Assembly: GCA_007119395.1 (NCBI GenBank)
Contig: SKPS01000153.1
Span: 1-32,419 of the forward strand
From: Lentimicrobiaceae bacterium
GTDB taxonomy: Bacteria > Bacteroidota > Bacteroidia > Bacteroidales > SKPS01
Direction of reading: 5' to 3'
DNA: 32,419 nt
Below the pieces are notes generated by a model, which was not told the origin of the DNA, did not search any database, and worked only from the letters and a program-made list of their open reading frames with translations. This document shows positions 17,624 to 25,354 of the stretch, piece by piece. Positions within the stretch are counted from its first letter, which is position 1. Each line of letters begins with the position of its first letter. The translations under genes were made by a program, and so were the position numbers.

Positions 17624-18025
17624 TCAGCCACTTTCCAGCCGGTTCACAATATCGTGTAAAAGTAGCACTATTTTCTTTTCCAGTACCTGCCAGGTAACCG
17701 TTTCATCACCTATATAGGTAATAATGAACGACAGCCGGAGCTTATGATTGTGCAAAGCATCAAAAACAATGTGTTTGTTCCGTCGGTATGCCTCTTTGAT
17801 CTGGCGACGTCTTCTGTTTCGGTGGATAGCGAGTGGTATTTTCTTTTTGGAAATGGCCACCATGATCTCAGCGCGTGGTTGTGTTCCCTTATCCGCTTCT
17901 GTTGGTTCTGTAAGATAGCTGTATCTGAATGGGTAGATAAATCCTGTTGCTCCCGATTGGTACAGCTGACGTATGGTCTGGTACGACCTCAGACGTTGTG
18001 TCTTTGGAAGGGTGTGGCGTATCAT
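17624..18025 (-). CDS. rnpA: Ribonuclease P protein component
   Basis: This 133-residue basic protein binds the RNase P RNA and helps mature tRNA 5' ends. The RNA-binding RNR motif is present as HRNRRRRQIKEAYR, preceded by IMVAISKKKIPLA. Family-typical LPKTQRLRSY is at the N-terminus. It lies 14 bases after hemD and 22 before yidD, an order seen in other Bacteroidetes where rnpA is away from rpmH and dnaA. Confidence 0.94.
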   Translation of the reverse strand: MIRHTLPKTQRLRSYQTIRQLYQSGATGFIYPFRYSYLTEPTEADKGTQPRAEIMVAISKKKIPLAIHRNRRRRQIKEAYRRNKHIVFDALHNHKLRLSFIITYIGDETVTWQVLEKKIVLLLHDIVNRLESG

Positions 18026-18039
18026 TGTATATGCATCGT

Positions 18040-18792
18040 CTAGCGGCGCTTGTTGCGAACTTCCAGGAACTGATCTATTGCCATTGACATGGAGGGTGCT
18101 GATGCTGTAGGGGCCTCAATGTTCAGGGTAAAGCCGGCATCGGTCACCGCCTTGCATGTTGCAGGGCCAAAAGCCCCGATCACGGTGTCGCCTTGCTTGA
18201 AATCGGGTTTCCCTTTCTGCAAAGCCTCTACTCCGTAAGGGCTGAAAAACACGATCATGTCAAAGCTGTCGATATCCACATCACTCAAATCATTAGGTAC
18301 TGTACGATATAAAGTGGCACGTGTGAAGTTGATCTTGTTCGATTCAAGGTCATCGATCAGGCCACCTTTGTTGAGGTCTGTACATGGAAGCAGAAAACGT
18401 TCGTCCTGGTGCTTGATGATGAGCTTGATCAGGTCATCATGCTTTGGATTGGCGAAGAAGATCTTCCGCTTGCGGTATTGAATGTAACGTTGCAGATAGA
18501 GTGCCGTAGATTCCGTGGTACAGAAATACTTCATGTTGTCAGAAACCTCCACCCGCACCTCTTTGCAAACCCTGAAGAAGTGGTCTACCGATTGCCTGGA
18601 TGTGAAAATTACAGCAGTGTGTTTTGGGATACTAATACGCTCTTTTCGGAATTCACGACCCGGAATCCCTTCAATGGCAATGAACTTGAAGAAATGGAGG
18701 TTTACACCATATTTTTTCTGAAGCTCTCCGTAGGGCGATTTTTCGATACTAGCCGGTTCCGGTTGCGAAATGAGAATGTTTTTGATCTTCAT
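18040..18792 (-). CDS. hemD: Uroporphyrinogen-III synthase
   Basis: HemD cyclises hydroxymethylbilane to uroporphyrinogen III in tetrapyrrole synthesis. I choose ATG 18792 (MKIKNILISQPEP) because it matches the usual Bacteroidetes N-terminus and has an AAGGAG nine bases upstream. An alternative ATG at 18813 (MKKEWK) is also possible, and the longest frame (from 18867) would overlap the preceding gene. The family is poorly conserved; support comes from IKNILISQPEPASIEKSPY, AVIFTSRQSVDHFF, LLPCTDLNKGG and VFFSPYGVEALQ with GAFGPATCKAV. It is cytoplasmic. It follows the DUF4271 gene, its usual partner in Bacteroidetes. Confidence 0.9.
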   Translation of the reverse strand: MKIKNILISQPEPASIEKSPYGELQKKYGVNLHFFKFIAIEGIPGREFRKERISIPKHTAVIFTSRQSVDHFFRVCKEVRVEVSDNMKYFCTTESTALYLQRYIQYRKRKIFFANPKHDDLIKLIIKHQDERFLLPCTDLNKGGLIDDLESNKINFTRATLYRTVPNDLSDVDIDSFDMIVFFSPYGVEALQKGKPDFKQGDTVIGAFGPATCKAVTDAGFTLNIEAPTASAPSMSMAIDQFLEVRNKRR

Positions 18793-18826
18793 TAGTTTCC
18801 ACTCCTTTTTCATCAAATACCCACCT

Positions 18827-19675
18827 TTAAGATCCTGCCAGGAAAAAATGCACTCCTTTTCCGGCAAGAACCAAAGGAATTATTTCGAGGGTGCAAAAAT
18901 ACAAAATATTGTGGAGAAACGAAAAAGGGGTGAGCATCATCCCCAGCCTCAGTGTTCTGAAAAGCCGTACCATCAGTAGTGAAAGCATCAGAAGAAGTGT
19001 TATATATAACGGTATGGCTGAAGAGGAGAATGCATCCACCACCACCAGTGGGGTGATGATAGCGGCTGAGGTGAAGGCAGAGAGCAGCAAGTGATCGCGG
19101 TAGCTTTGCCCTGCTTCAGGGGTTTGAAAGACTTGGTCAACCACCCATGACAATGCGATCTTGGCAGAAAGCAAGGCAATGAAACCGGCGGCAAAAAGAA
19201 AGAACAGAATAGGTTCGTGTGATAGGTGGATAAGGTTGTTGGCGTGGAGTAACGCAGCAACCGATAGCGCCAGCAGGCTGAAAGCGATACCATAGATAAC
19301 CATGAAAATCACAGAAAAACTGTTGAAATAAAACCCAAAGACCCGGTTCTCTCCTGTAGGGGTGGATGGGAAAACCATGGCCCTGAACAGAACGGCAATC
19401 TGTTGACGCCAGGTAAGACGTAACACCACAATCAGCAATAAAAGAAGTGCAAAGCCTCCAAGTAGCCAGTCATTATCAACTTCGTAACGCAAGGCGGGTT
19501 CCTGTTCCGGCTCTTTTCTCTTGGTGGTGGAGAAAAAGGATATGGGGAGTGGTGTTTCATCCACTTCAGCCTCCGATAGGGTATCAGGGGGTAGTCCGAT
19601 ATGAGCGTCGAGGGTGTGCCACACAGGTTGCGTGGTATCGGAACTGATAAACCGGGTTGGATCTGTTTTGCTCAT
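18827..19675 (-). CDS. DUF4271 domain-containing membrane protein
   Basis: This is a 282-residue protein with a hydrophilic N-terminus of about 70 residues and then six or seven hydrophobic helices (WLLGGFALLLLLIVVLRL, FMVIYGIAFSLLALSVAALL, ILFFLFAAGFIALL and others). The family is Bacteroidetes-specific, of unknown function, and often precedes hemD as here. It is first in a same-strand series with hemD, rnpA and yidD. The assignment rests on context and general resemblance. Confidence 0.8.
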   Translation of the reverse strand: MSKTDPTRFISSDTTQPVWHTLDAHIGLPPDTLSEAEVDETPLPISFFSTTKRKEPEQEPALRYEVDNDWLLGGFALLLLLIVVLRLTWRQQIAVLFRAMVFPSTPTGENRVFGFYFNSFSVIFMVIYGIAFSLLALSVAALLHANNLIHLSHEPILFFLFAAGFIALLSAKIALSWVVDQVFQTPEAGQSYRDHLLLSAFTSAAIITPLVVVDAFSSSAIPLYITLLLMLSLLMVRLFRTLRLGMMLTPFSFLHNILYFCTLEIIPLVLAGKGVHFFLAGS

Positions 19676-19683
19676 GAAGGGGA

Positions 19684-19691
19684 CAAAGGTA
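19684..19691 (-). promoter_or_regulatory. -7-like box for the DUF4271-hemD-rnpA-yidD series
   Basis: TACCTTTG on the minus strand fits TAnnTTTG, but it ends only 8 bases before the ATG at 19675 and no clear -33 element is seen. If used, the mRNA would be almost leaderless. Confidence 0.3.
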
Positions 19692-19711
19692 CAAAGGAAT
19701 TGCTTTTTTGG

Positions 19712-19719
19712 TATTTTTG
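19712..19719 (+). promoter_or_regulatory. -7-like box for yebC
   Basis: TATTTTTG fits TAnnTTTG, about 35 bases before the yebC ATG at 19755. The -33 element is not convincing. Confidence 0.4.
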
Positions 19720-19754
19720 CATGCGGATATATAATATGAATTAAGAGAAAAGCG

Positions 19755-20498
19755 ATGTCAGGTCATAGTAAATGGTCAACCATTAAACGGAAGAAAGGGG
19801 CATTGGATGCCAAGCGAAGCAAAATATTCACCAAGATCCTGAAGGAGATCTCTATTGCTGTGAAGGAAGGTGGAGGCGACCCTGAAAGCAATCCCAGGTT
19901 GCGACTGGCCATTGCCAACGCCAAGGGGGCGAATATGCCCAAAGATAACATTCAACGTGCCATTACCAAGGCGGGCGACAAGAACAGTTCAAACTTCTCT
20001 GAGGTGACGTACGAGGGGTATGCTCCTTATGGAATTGCTATGTTTCTTGAATGCACAACAGACAACATTCAGCGCACAGTGGCCAACATCCGCTCCTACT
20101 TCAACAAGCACCAGGGTGAGCTGGGAAAGAACGGGTCATTGAGCTTCCTGTTTGAAAGGAAAGGTATCTTTTCGATTCCACAGGCTGATATTGACCGCGA
20201 TGAGTTTGAGCTTGCGCTGATTGAGGCCGGTGCTGAGGAGATTGAGTTGGAGGATGAGTACTACAGTGTCACAACCGCTATGGAAGACTTTGGGGCAATG
20301 ATGAAGAAGCTGGAAGAGCTCAACATCGCCCCTGAAAGTGCCAGGCTTGAAAGGATACCCAATGATACCAAAGCCCTGGGGCTTGAAGAGGCAAAAAAAG
20401 TGCTGAAACTGATCGATTTATTTGAAGATGATGATGACGTACAGAAGGTATATCACAATCTGGAGTTGACAGATTCTTTGCTGGCATCGCTTGAATAG
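19755..20498 (+). CDS. yebC: YebC/PmpR family protein
   Basis: The 247-residue protein is full length. It opens with MSGHSKWSTIKRKKGALDAKR, the hallmark of the family, and continues with FTKILKEISIAVKEGGGDPESNPRLR and NIQRAITKAG. It is cytoplasmic and acidic towards the C-terminus. Family members were described as DNA-binding regulators and more recently some as ribosome-associated factors that relieve stalling at proline stretches; which applies here is not known. It is monocistronic, ending at a bidirectional terminator. Confidence 0.95.
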   Translation: MSGHSKWSTIKRKKGALDAKRSKIFTKILKEISIAVKEGGGDPESNPRLRLAIANAKGANMPKDNIQRAITKAGDKNSSNFSEVTYEGYAPYGIAMFLECTTDNIQRTVANIRSYFNKHQGELGKNGSLSFLFERKGIFSIPQADIDRDEFELALIEAGAEEIELEDEYYSVTTAMEDFGAMMKKLEELNIAPESARLERIPNDTKALGLEEAKKVLKLIDLFEDDDDVQKVYHNLELTDSLLASLE

Positions 20499-20540
20499 AT
20501 AGAAAAAACAGGGAGAAGTCAGCAGCAACAGATTGGAAAG

Positions 20541-20605
20541 ATCGTCTGAAAAAAAACGGTCAATGTCTTAAAGGCATTGACCGTTTTCTATATGAGGCAG
20601 ACGAT
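20541..20605. terminator. Bidirectional terminator between yebC and the oadB-like gene
   Basis: The main stem pairs 20553-20567 with 20573-20587 (AAAACGGTCAATGTC, one G-T wobble) around the loop TTAAA. An A-run on the left and TTTT on the right give T-runs for both directions. An outer 8-base repeat ATCGTCTG (20541-20548) / CAGACGAT (20598-20605) encloses it. It separates the convergent yebC and oadB-like genes. Confidence 0.85.
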
Positions 20606-20616
20606 TAAACGCCGTT

Positions 20617-22233
20617 TTACATCAGGAAGCTCAGTAGGATACCTGCGGCCACTGCTGAGCCGATCACTCCTGATACATTGGGTGCCATTGCGTGCATCAG
20701 CAGGTGGTTGTTGGGATCGTTCAGAAGCCCTTCATGTTGTACAACCCTTGCGCTGTCGGGTACTGCCGATACGCCGGAGGCACCAATCAATGGGTTGATT
20801 TTGTTCTCCTTGGTCAGGAACAGGTTCATCAATTTGGCAGAGAGGAGGCCTCCGATGGTAGCCACCATAAAGCTAACGGCTCCTAGTACGAAAATCAGCA
20901 CCGACTCTTTGGTGAGGAACACATCGGCCTGTGTTGAAGCACCCACTGTTAGTCCAAGCAAAATGGTAACAATATCCACCATGGCATTTCTGGCTGTTTC
21001 AGCCAATCGACGTGTTACACCACTCTCTTTAAGGATGTTGCCAAAGAAGAGCATGCCCAGAAGTGGCAGTGCACTGGGTGCGATAAAGGTGGTGAGGAAG
21101 AGACCCACAATCGGGAACAGGATTTTCTCCAGTTTCGATACAGAACGTGGTGGTTTCATCCGGATGAGTCGCTCTTTTTTATTTGTCAGCAGTCTCATAA
21201 ACGGAGGCTGAATAACAGGAACAAGCGCCATGTATGAGTAAGCGGCAATCGCAATGGGGCCAATCAGGTTTTTGACGATGATGGGATCACCGGCTGCTGT
21301 ATAACCGATTACATTGATCCCGTTGGCTAGCTTTGAGGAGATAAAAATGGCGGTAGGGCCGTCGGCACCTCCGATAATACCGATAGCAGCAGCCTCAGGT
21401 GGAGCAAACCCCAGATAGAGGGCACCAAGGAACGTAGCGAAGATACCGATTTGTGCGGCCGCTCCCAACAGCATCAATTTGGGATTCGACATCAGCGATG
21501 AGAAGTCGGTCATCGCACCAATACCAAGAAAAATCAACGGGGGATAAATACCTGCTGTTACTCCAAAGTACAGGTAATTCAGCACACTGCCACTTTCGTA
21601 GATACCCAGCTCCAGATTGAACCCTTCGGCCTGGAAAAACGGGATATTCCCCATGATGATCCCTGTTCCGATCGGTATCAACAGCAGCGGTTCGTAATCG
21701 TATTTGATGGCAAGGTAGATAAAGATCAACCCCACAATAAACATAATCAGGTGACCTGGTGTAGCATTGGGGAATCCTGAAAATTCGATAAAGTTCAACA
21801 ATCCGGCAACCGAAGTGGAGTGTCGTTTGTAGACGTCATTACCAATCACCAGGTGTCCATCCTGGTCGACAAATCCACGCTTGGTGGATAGCTCCACCGG
21901 ACCATGCGTTGCAAACTCCAGTACAATAATGTTGTCATCTACCTTCCAGCTACCGATAAATCGTTGTTTGGCAGAATCGAGGGCAAAAGCGCCGTCATCC
22001 TCAAAGAACAGCATTTTGTAGCGTTTCACCGTAGCACTGTCATCAGCACGTAAACGGTAGCCGTCGCTTTTGTTCAGCCATTTCCCCCTTGCAAGGTGAT
22101 CTTTCAATTCTGCTTTCGTTTTCTGCCCCGGAATGGAGGTAGAAATATCCTCCTGCACATAGTTGCCCATAAACAGGGCAGATAGGATGGACAGGAATAT
22201 TATGATCCCGATAAGGGTTGTCAATCTCTTCAT
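20617..22233 (-). CDS. mmdB: Na+-translocating decarboxylase beta subunit (OadB/MmdB) with an extra extracytoplasmic domain
   Basis: The start chosen is ATG 22233 (MKRLTTLIGI), which avoids overlap with the biotin carrier gene; this gives 538 residues against roughly 370-430 for ordinary beta subunits. Residues 160-538 are the Na+-pumping membrane part: many helices with GIGAMTDFSSLMSNPK, IGIIGGADGPTAIF and GASGVSAVPDSARVV, which are strongly conserved. It decarboxylates the carboxybiotin of the carrier and uses that energy to export Na+. Residues 24-150, after a first TM helix, form a hydrophilic domain with a lipocalin-like flavour (GSWKVDDNIIVLEF) that is not needed for the core function. 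It is last in the mce-mmdA-oadG-biotin carrier set. Confidence 0.92.
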   Translation of the reverse strand: MKRLTTLIGIIIFLSILSALFMGNYVQEDISTSIPGQKTKAELKDHLARGKWLNKSDGYRLRADDSATVKRYKMLFFEDDGAFALDSAKQRFIGSWKVDDNIIVLEFATHGPVELSTKRGFVDQDGHLVIGNDVYKRHSTSVAGLLNFIEFSGFPNATPGHLIMFIVGLIFIYLAIKYDYEPLLLIPIGTGIIMGNIPFFQAEGFNLELGIYESGSVLNYLYFGVTAGIYPPLIFLGIGAMTDFSSLMSNPKLMLLGAAAQIGIFATFLGALYLGFAPPEAAAIGIIGGADGPTAIFISSKLANGINVIGYTAAGDPIIVKNLIGPIAIAAYSYMALVPVIQPPFMRLLTNKKERLIRMKPPRSVSKLEKILFPIVGLFLTTFIAPSALPLLGMLFFGNILKESGVTRRLAETARNAMVDIVTILLGLTVGASTQADVFLTKESVLIFVLGAVSFMVATIGGLLSAKLMNLFLTKENKINPLIGASGVSAVPDSARVVQHEGLLNDPNNHLLMHAMAPNVSGVIGSAVAAGILLSFLM

Positions 22234-22270
22234 CTGGTGGAAACCTTTCTTGTGCAACACTTCTTTATTC

Positions 22271-22702
22271 TTATTCCATTTCGAGCAAAACTGCTCCCTG
22301 TAATACATTGTCTCCCGCCGAGACCTTGATTGATTTCACAACACCATCTTGTTCAGCCTGGATATTGTTCTCCATTTTCATGGCCTCCATCAGCAAGAGC
22401 TTATCGCCACGTTTCACGGCATCACCGGGTTTGACAAGGATCTGCAAAATGGTACCCGGCAGGGGTGAGGTTACGGGAATGGCTACCCCTCCACCTGCAG
22501 GAGGAGGTGCAGCTTCAGGAGAAGATGGAGCCGCTTTTACAACCGGACGCTTGATCTTAGGGGTTTTGGTGGCAGAGTCCTTGTGTGTTACCTCCACCTT
22601 GAACGGTGTGCCGTTCACCTCTATATCAGCTACATTGTCTGCATATTCCTTGATCTCAACTGCGTATTCAAGTCCGTTTATTACAAATTTATACTGCTTC
22701 AT
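22271..22702 (-). CDS. mmdC: Biotin carboxyl carrier subunit (MmdC-like)
   Basis: The 143-residue protein has a C-terminal biotinyl domain with the lysine-bearing motif LLMEAMKMENNIQA, ending VLQGAVLLEME. A Pro/Ala/Gly-rich flexible linker (SSPEAAPPPAGGG) joins it to an N-terminal domain of about 60 residues (YKFVINGLEYAVEIKEY). It shuttles CO2 as carboxybiotin from the carboxyltransferase to the membrane beta subunit. It lies between the oadG-like and beta-subunit genes. It may also serve PycB, which lacks its own biotinyl domain (inference). Confidence 0.94.
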   Translation of the reverse strand: MKQYKFVINGLEYAVEIKEYADNVADIEVNGTPFKVEVTHKDSATKTPKIKRPVVKAAPSSPEAAPPPAGGGVAIPVTSPLPGTILQILVKPGDAVKRGDKLLLMEAMKMENNIQAEQDGVVKSIKVSAGDNVLQGAVLLEME

Positions 22703-22741
22703 ATTGTTTCCGGTTTTTCCTCAAAAAATTTCTTCACTCAT

Positions 22742-23104
22742 TTACCAGTTCTTGCGATTCAGGGTGTTCAAACCGTAAATCTTTGAACTCCACGGGGAGT
22801 AACTCCGGGATACCTTTCTGATGGTAATCACATTGCTCTCTTCGTCGTGTATTTCACTGAAAAAGAGATGTAGCGCCATAGAAATGGCTGCGTTCTCCTC
22901 TCCGCTCACTTGTGTGGGTTCTTTCTGTTGTGACACATCCACCCCCTTTTTCTTCAGCCTGTTACGTGCCTCAATGGAAAGGATTTTGGGGAGGTTGTAG
23001 AACAGGGTTACCAAACTTACCAATACAGTAAATACGATAATATACCCCACAAGCGCAATAGTAATGTGTTCATTGGTAATATGTTCAAAACTTGCCAGGA
23101 TCAT
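22742..23104 (-). CDS. mmdD: OadG/MmdD-type small membrane subunit of Na+-translocating decarboxylase
   Basis: This is a 120-residue protein with one N-terminal transmembrane helix (ITIALVGYIIVFTVLVSLVTLF), a basic cytoplasmic segment and a conserved C-terminal tail (WSSKIYGLNTLNRKNW). In related complexes this small subunit links the soluble carboxyltransferase and biotin carrier to the membrane pump. It is located between mmdA and the biotin carrier gene, 18 bases after mmdA. Confidence 0.88.
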   Translation of the reverse strand: MILASFEHITNEHITIALVGYIIVFTVLVSLVTLFYNLPKILSIEARNRLKKKGVDVSQQKEPTQVSGEENAAISMALHLFFSEIHDEESNVITIRKVSRSYSPWSSKIYGLNTLNRKNW

Positions 23105-23122
23105 AGCTAAACTGTTGATAGA

Positions 23123-24682
23123 TTATAGAGGGATGTTACAATGCTTTCTCGGAGGGTTGGTGTCTTTTTTGGTTGCCAGTGCCTGCAGTGCTCTGATGAC
23201 CCTGAAGCGGGTGTTTCGGGGCTCAATGACATCGTCAATATATCCGAATTTGGCAGCCTCATAAGGGTTGGCAAACTTGTCTTTGTACTCTTGTTCTTTC
23301 TCAGCGATGAATCGTTTTTTCTCCTCTTCATCGGTTATCTCAGCCAACTCTCTACTTCTGAGCACCTCAATGGCACCTTTGGGTCCCATAACTGCAATCT
23401 CAGCAGAAGGCCAAGCATAATTGATGTCACCTCGTAACTGTTTGCTGCTCATTACATCGTGAGCACCACCATATGATTTCCTCAGGGTGATGGTCACCTT
23501 TGGTACCGTTGCCTCACCATAGGCAAACATCAGTTTGGCTCCATGAAGAATGATGCCACCGTACTCCTGTTGGGTGCCGGGAAGGAAACCGGGTACATCT
23601 ACCATCGTGACCAATGGTATATTGAAGGCATCGCAAAATCTTACAAAGCGTGCTGCCTTACGTGATGCATCAATATCTAGCACACCTGCCAGGTAGCTGG
23701 GCTGATTGGCCACAACGCCCACAGGCATTCCATCAAACTTGGCAAAACCAGTTACAATGTTTTTGGCATAATGACGATGCACTTCCAGAAACTCGTTGTC
23801 ATCTACTACAGCGTAGATAATGTCTTTTACGTCGTACGGTTTATTGGGGTCTGAAGGGATAAAATAATTCAGTGAGTCTTCCAGTCTGTCGATGGGGTCG
23901 TTGCACTGTACCATGGGTGGGTCTTCCAGGTTATTGGAAGGCAGGTACGAGAGCAGCTTGCGAATCATCATCAGCCCCTCTTCTTCTGTTTCAGAGATAA
24001 AGTGGCTAACACCTGATTTGGCGGCATGCACATGAGCCCCACCCAGTTCGTCAACCGTAACCACTTCGCCGGTTACTGTTTTCACCACCTTAGGGCCTGT
24101 AACAAACATGTAACTGTTGCGCTCACTCATCAGGATGAAATCAGTAAGGGCAGGTGAGTAAACAGCTCCTCCGGCACATGGGCCGAAGATAGCAGAGATC
24201 TGTGGTATCACACCGGATGCATTGATGTTGCGCTGAAAGATCTCGGCATAACCCGCCAGGCTTTTCACACCTTCCTGGATTCGTGCACCACCACTGTCGT
24301 TCAAACCAATCACCGGAGCACCTACTTTCATGGCCTGGTCCATCACCTTGCAGATCTTTTTGGCATATGCCTCTGACAGGGATCCACCGAAAACAGTGAA
24401 ATCCTGTGAGTAAACATACACAATACGACCATCAATGGTACCATAACCAGTTACTACACCATCAGACAAAATACGTTGCTTTTCCAACCCAAAATCGTGG
24501 GAGGTGTGGGTGACAAACATGTCAAACTCCTCAAAACTTCCTTCGTCTAACAGAATTTCAATACGCTCACGGGCTGTGAGTTTGCCCTTTTTATGCTGTG
24601 ATTCAATTCTGGCTATTCCACCACCGAGCCTCGCTTGCTCGCGCCTCGCCATGAGGTCCTTAATTTTGTCTTCTATCGCCAT
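23123..24682 (-). CDS. mmdA: Methylmalonyl-CoA decarboxylase alpha subunit / acyl-CoA carboxyltransferase
   Basis: The product moves carboxyl from (S)-methylmalonyl-CoA to biotin, releasing propionyl-CoA; the family also includes propionyl-CoA carboxylase beta. The start is ATG 24682 ([22 protein letters not shown]); an upstream in-frame TTG is unlikely. The 519-residue length is typical. Both crotonase-like halves are present: [23 protein letters not shown] and [17 protein letters not shown] in the first, [25 protein letters not shown] and [15 protein letters not shown] in the second. Location between the epimerase gene and the membrane subunits argues for decarboxylation coupled to Na+ export rather than for carboxylation. 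Confidence 0.94.
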   Translation of the reverse strand: MAIEDKIKDLMARREQARLGGGIARIESQHKKGKLTARERIEILLDEGSFEEFDMFVTHTSHDFGLEKQRILSDGVVTGYGTIDGRIVYVYSQDFTVFGGSLSEAYAKKICKVMDQAMKVGAPVIGLNDSGGARIQEGVKSLAGYAEIFQRNINASGVIPQISAIFGPCAGGAVYSPALTDFILMSERNSYMFVTGPKVVKTVTGEVVTVDELGGAHVHAAKSGVSHFISETEEEGLMMIRKLLSYLPSNNLEDPPMVQCNDPIDRLEDSLNYFIPSDPNKPYDVKDIIYAVVDDNEFLEVHRHYAKNIVTGFAKFDGMPVGVVANQPSYLAGVLDIDASRKAARFVRFCDAFNIPLVTMVDVPGFLPGTQQEYGGIILHGAKLMFAYGEATVPKVTITLRKSYGGAHDVMSSKQLRGDINYAWPSAEIAVMGPKGAIEVLRSRELAEITDEEEKKRFIAEKEQEYKDKFANPYEAAKFGYIDDVIEPRNTRFRVIRALQALATKKDTNPPRKHCNIPL

Positions 24683-24703
24683 TTTGATCAATATCTGTAT
24701 GGG

Positions 24704-25123
24704 TTATTCCTTTACTTTCTTGTCTTCGCAAAACTCAGTCAACACACCAAATGTGCTTTTCGGATGTAAAAAGGCAATATCGAGCCCTTCAGCTCCGCGA
24801 CGGGGCACGGAGTCAATCAGTGAGACCCCATGCTCTTTGGCAGCCTCTAGGCATTGCTCTATCCCTTTCACTGCAAACGCTATATGATGAACTCCCTGGC
24901 CACGCTTCTCGATGAATTTTCCAACCGGACCCTCAGGATCTGTAGACTCAAGCAACTCTATCTTGGTGTCACCCACCTTGAAAAAAGCTGTGCGAACCCG
25001 CTGATCCTTCACCTCTTCAATCGCATAGCAGGTGAGACCCAATACCTTCTCGTAATAGGCTATGGCAGCATCCATGTCCTTTACCGCAATCCCAATGTGT
25101 TCAATGTGCGTTGGCTTCATCAT
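24704..25123 (-). CDS. mce: Methylmalonyl-CoA epimerase
   Basis: This is a 139-residue glyoxalase/VOC-fold protein. It begins HIEHIGIAVKDMDAAIAYYEKVLGL, with the metal-binding His, and contains GQGVHHIAFAVKGIEQ, FLHPKSTFGVLTEFCE and the conserved PRRGAEG turn. It interconverts (R)- and (S)-methylmalonyl-CoA between methylmalonyl-CoA mutase and MmdA in propionate formation. The gene starts at 25123 (MMKP) or 25120 and precedes mmdA by 21 bases. Methylmalonyl-CoA mutase is not in the window. Confidence 0.96.
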   Translation of the reverse strand: MMKPTHIEHIGIAVKDMDAAIAYYEKVLGLTCYAIEEVKDQRVRTAFFKVGDTKIELLESTDPEGPVGKFIEKRGQGVHHIAFAVKGIEQCLEAAKEHGVSLIDSVPRRGAEGLDIAFLHPKSTFGVLTEFCEDKKVKE

Positions 25124-25250
25124 TTATTATCATTTGGTTTGTTAACACATGTTGCAAAATACCATCAAAACCAACCAGCCCTGTAAAGGGACAATCGGCC
25201 ACCTTATCCTCATGTAACCACAGCAGAGCCTCAACCAAAGGCAGGCCCAT
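25101..25250 (-). CDS. Unconfirmed 49-residue ORF in the mce leader
   Basis: Between the kdsC-like gene and mce lies a 231-base gap. On the minus strand it contains a 49-codon frame from ATG 25250 to a TGA at 25101-25103, overlapping the first codons of mce. The peptide (MGLPLVEALLWLHEDKV at its start, then CPFTGLVGFDGILQ) looks protein-like rather than random. It is in the same frame as the kdsC-like gene, and no stop interrupts the frame between that gene's TAG and this ATG. An AGGA lies about 10 bases before the ATG. It might be a leader peptide, a small protein or the decayed end of a larger gene; I do not recognise it with confidence. Confidence 0.25.
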   Translation of the reverse strand: MGLPLVEALLWLHEDKVADCPFTGLVGFDGILQHVLTNQMIINDEANAH

Positions 25251-25300
25251 AGTAGTTCCTATGAAACGGAGCGGGTGTGTGCAACGGCAAAATTGCGGTG

Positions 25301-25308
25301 CAAAGGTA
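25301..25308 (-). promoter_or_regulatory. -7-like box for the mce-mmd operon
   Basis: TACCTTTG on the minus strand fits TAnnTTTG. The -33 element is weak. Transcription from here would give mce a leader of about 170 bases that includes the 49-codon ORF at 25101-25250. Confidence 0.35.
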
Positions 25309-25354
25309 CAACGAAAGAAGTTGATAAAAAAGAATTTTGCAAAAAATCGATTCG

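Noticed and set aside
20678-21211. 177-residue plus-strand frame opposite the oadB-like gene
   Set aside because: It is complementary to highly conserved OadB sequence and lies beyond the yebC terminator; no independent evidence.
23123-24682. mmdA read as propionyl-CoA carboxylase beta for CO2 fixation
   Set aside because: The families are alike in sequence, but the neighbours (epimerase, OadG-type subunit, biotin carrier, OadB-type pump) point to decarboxylation; no biotin carboxylase is present.
25101-25250. The 49-codon ORF as the end of a maf gene
   Set aside because: A maf gene often follows kdsC in Bacteroides and the MGLPLVE segment recalls Maf C-termini, but Maf ends soon after this motif and nothing upstream matches, so the link is not supported.
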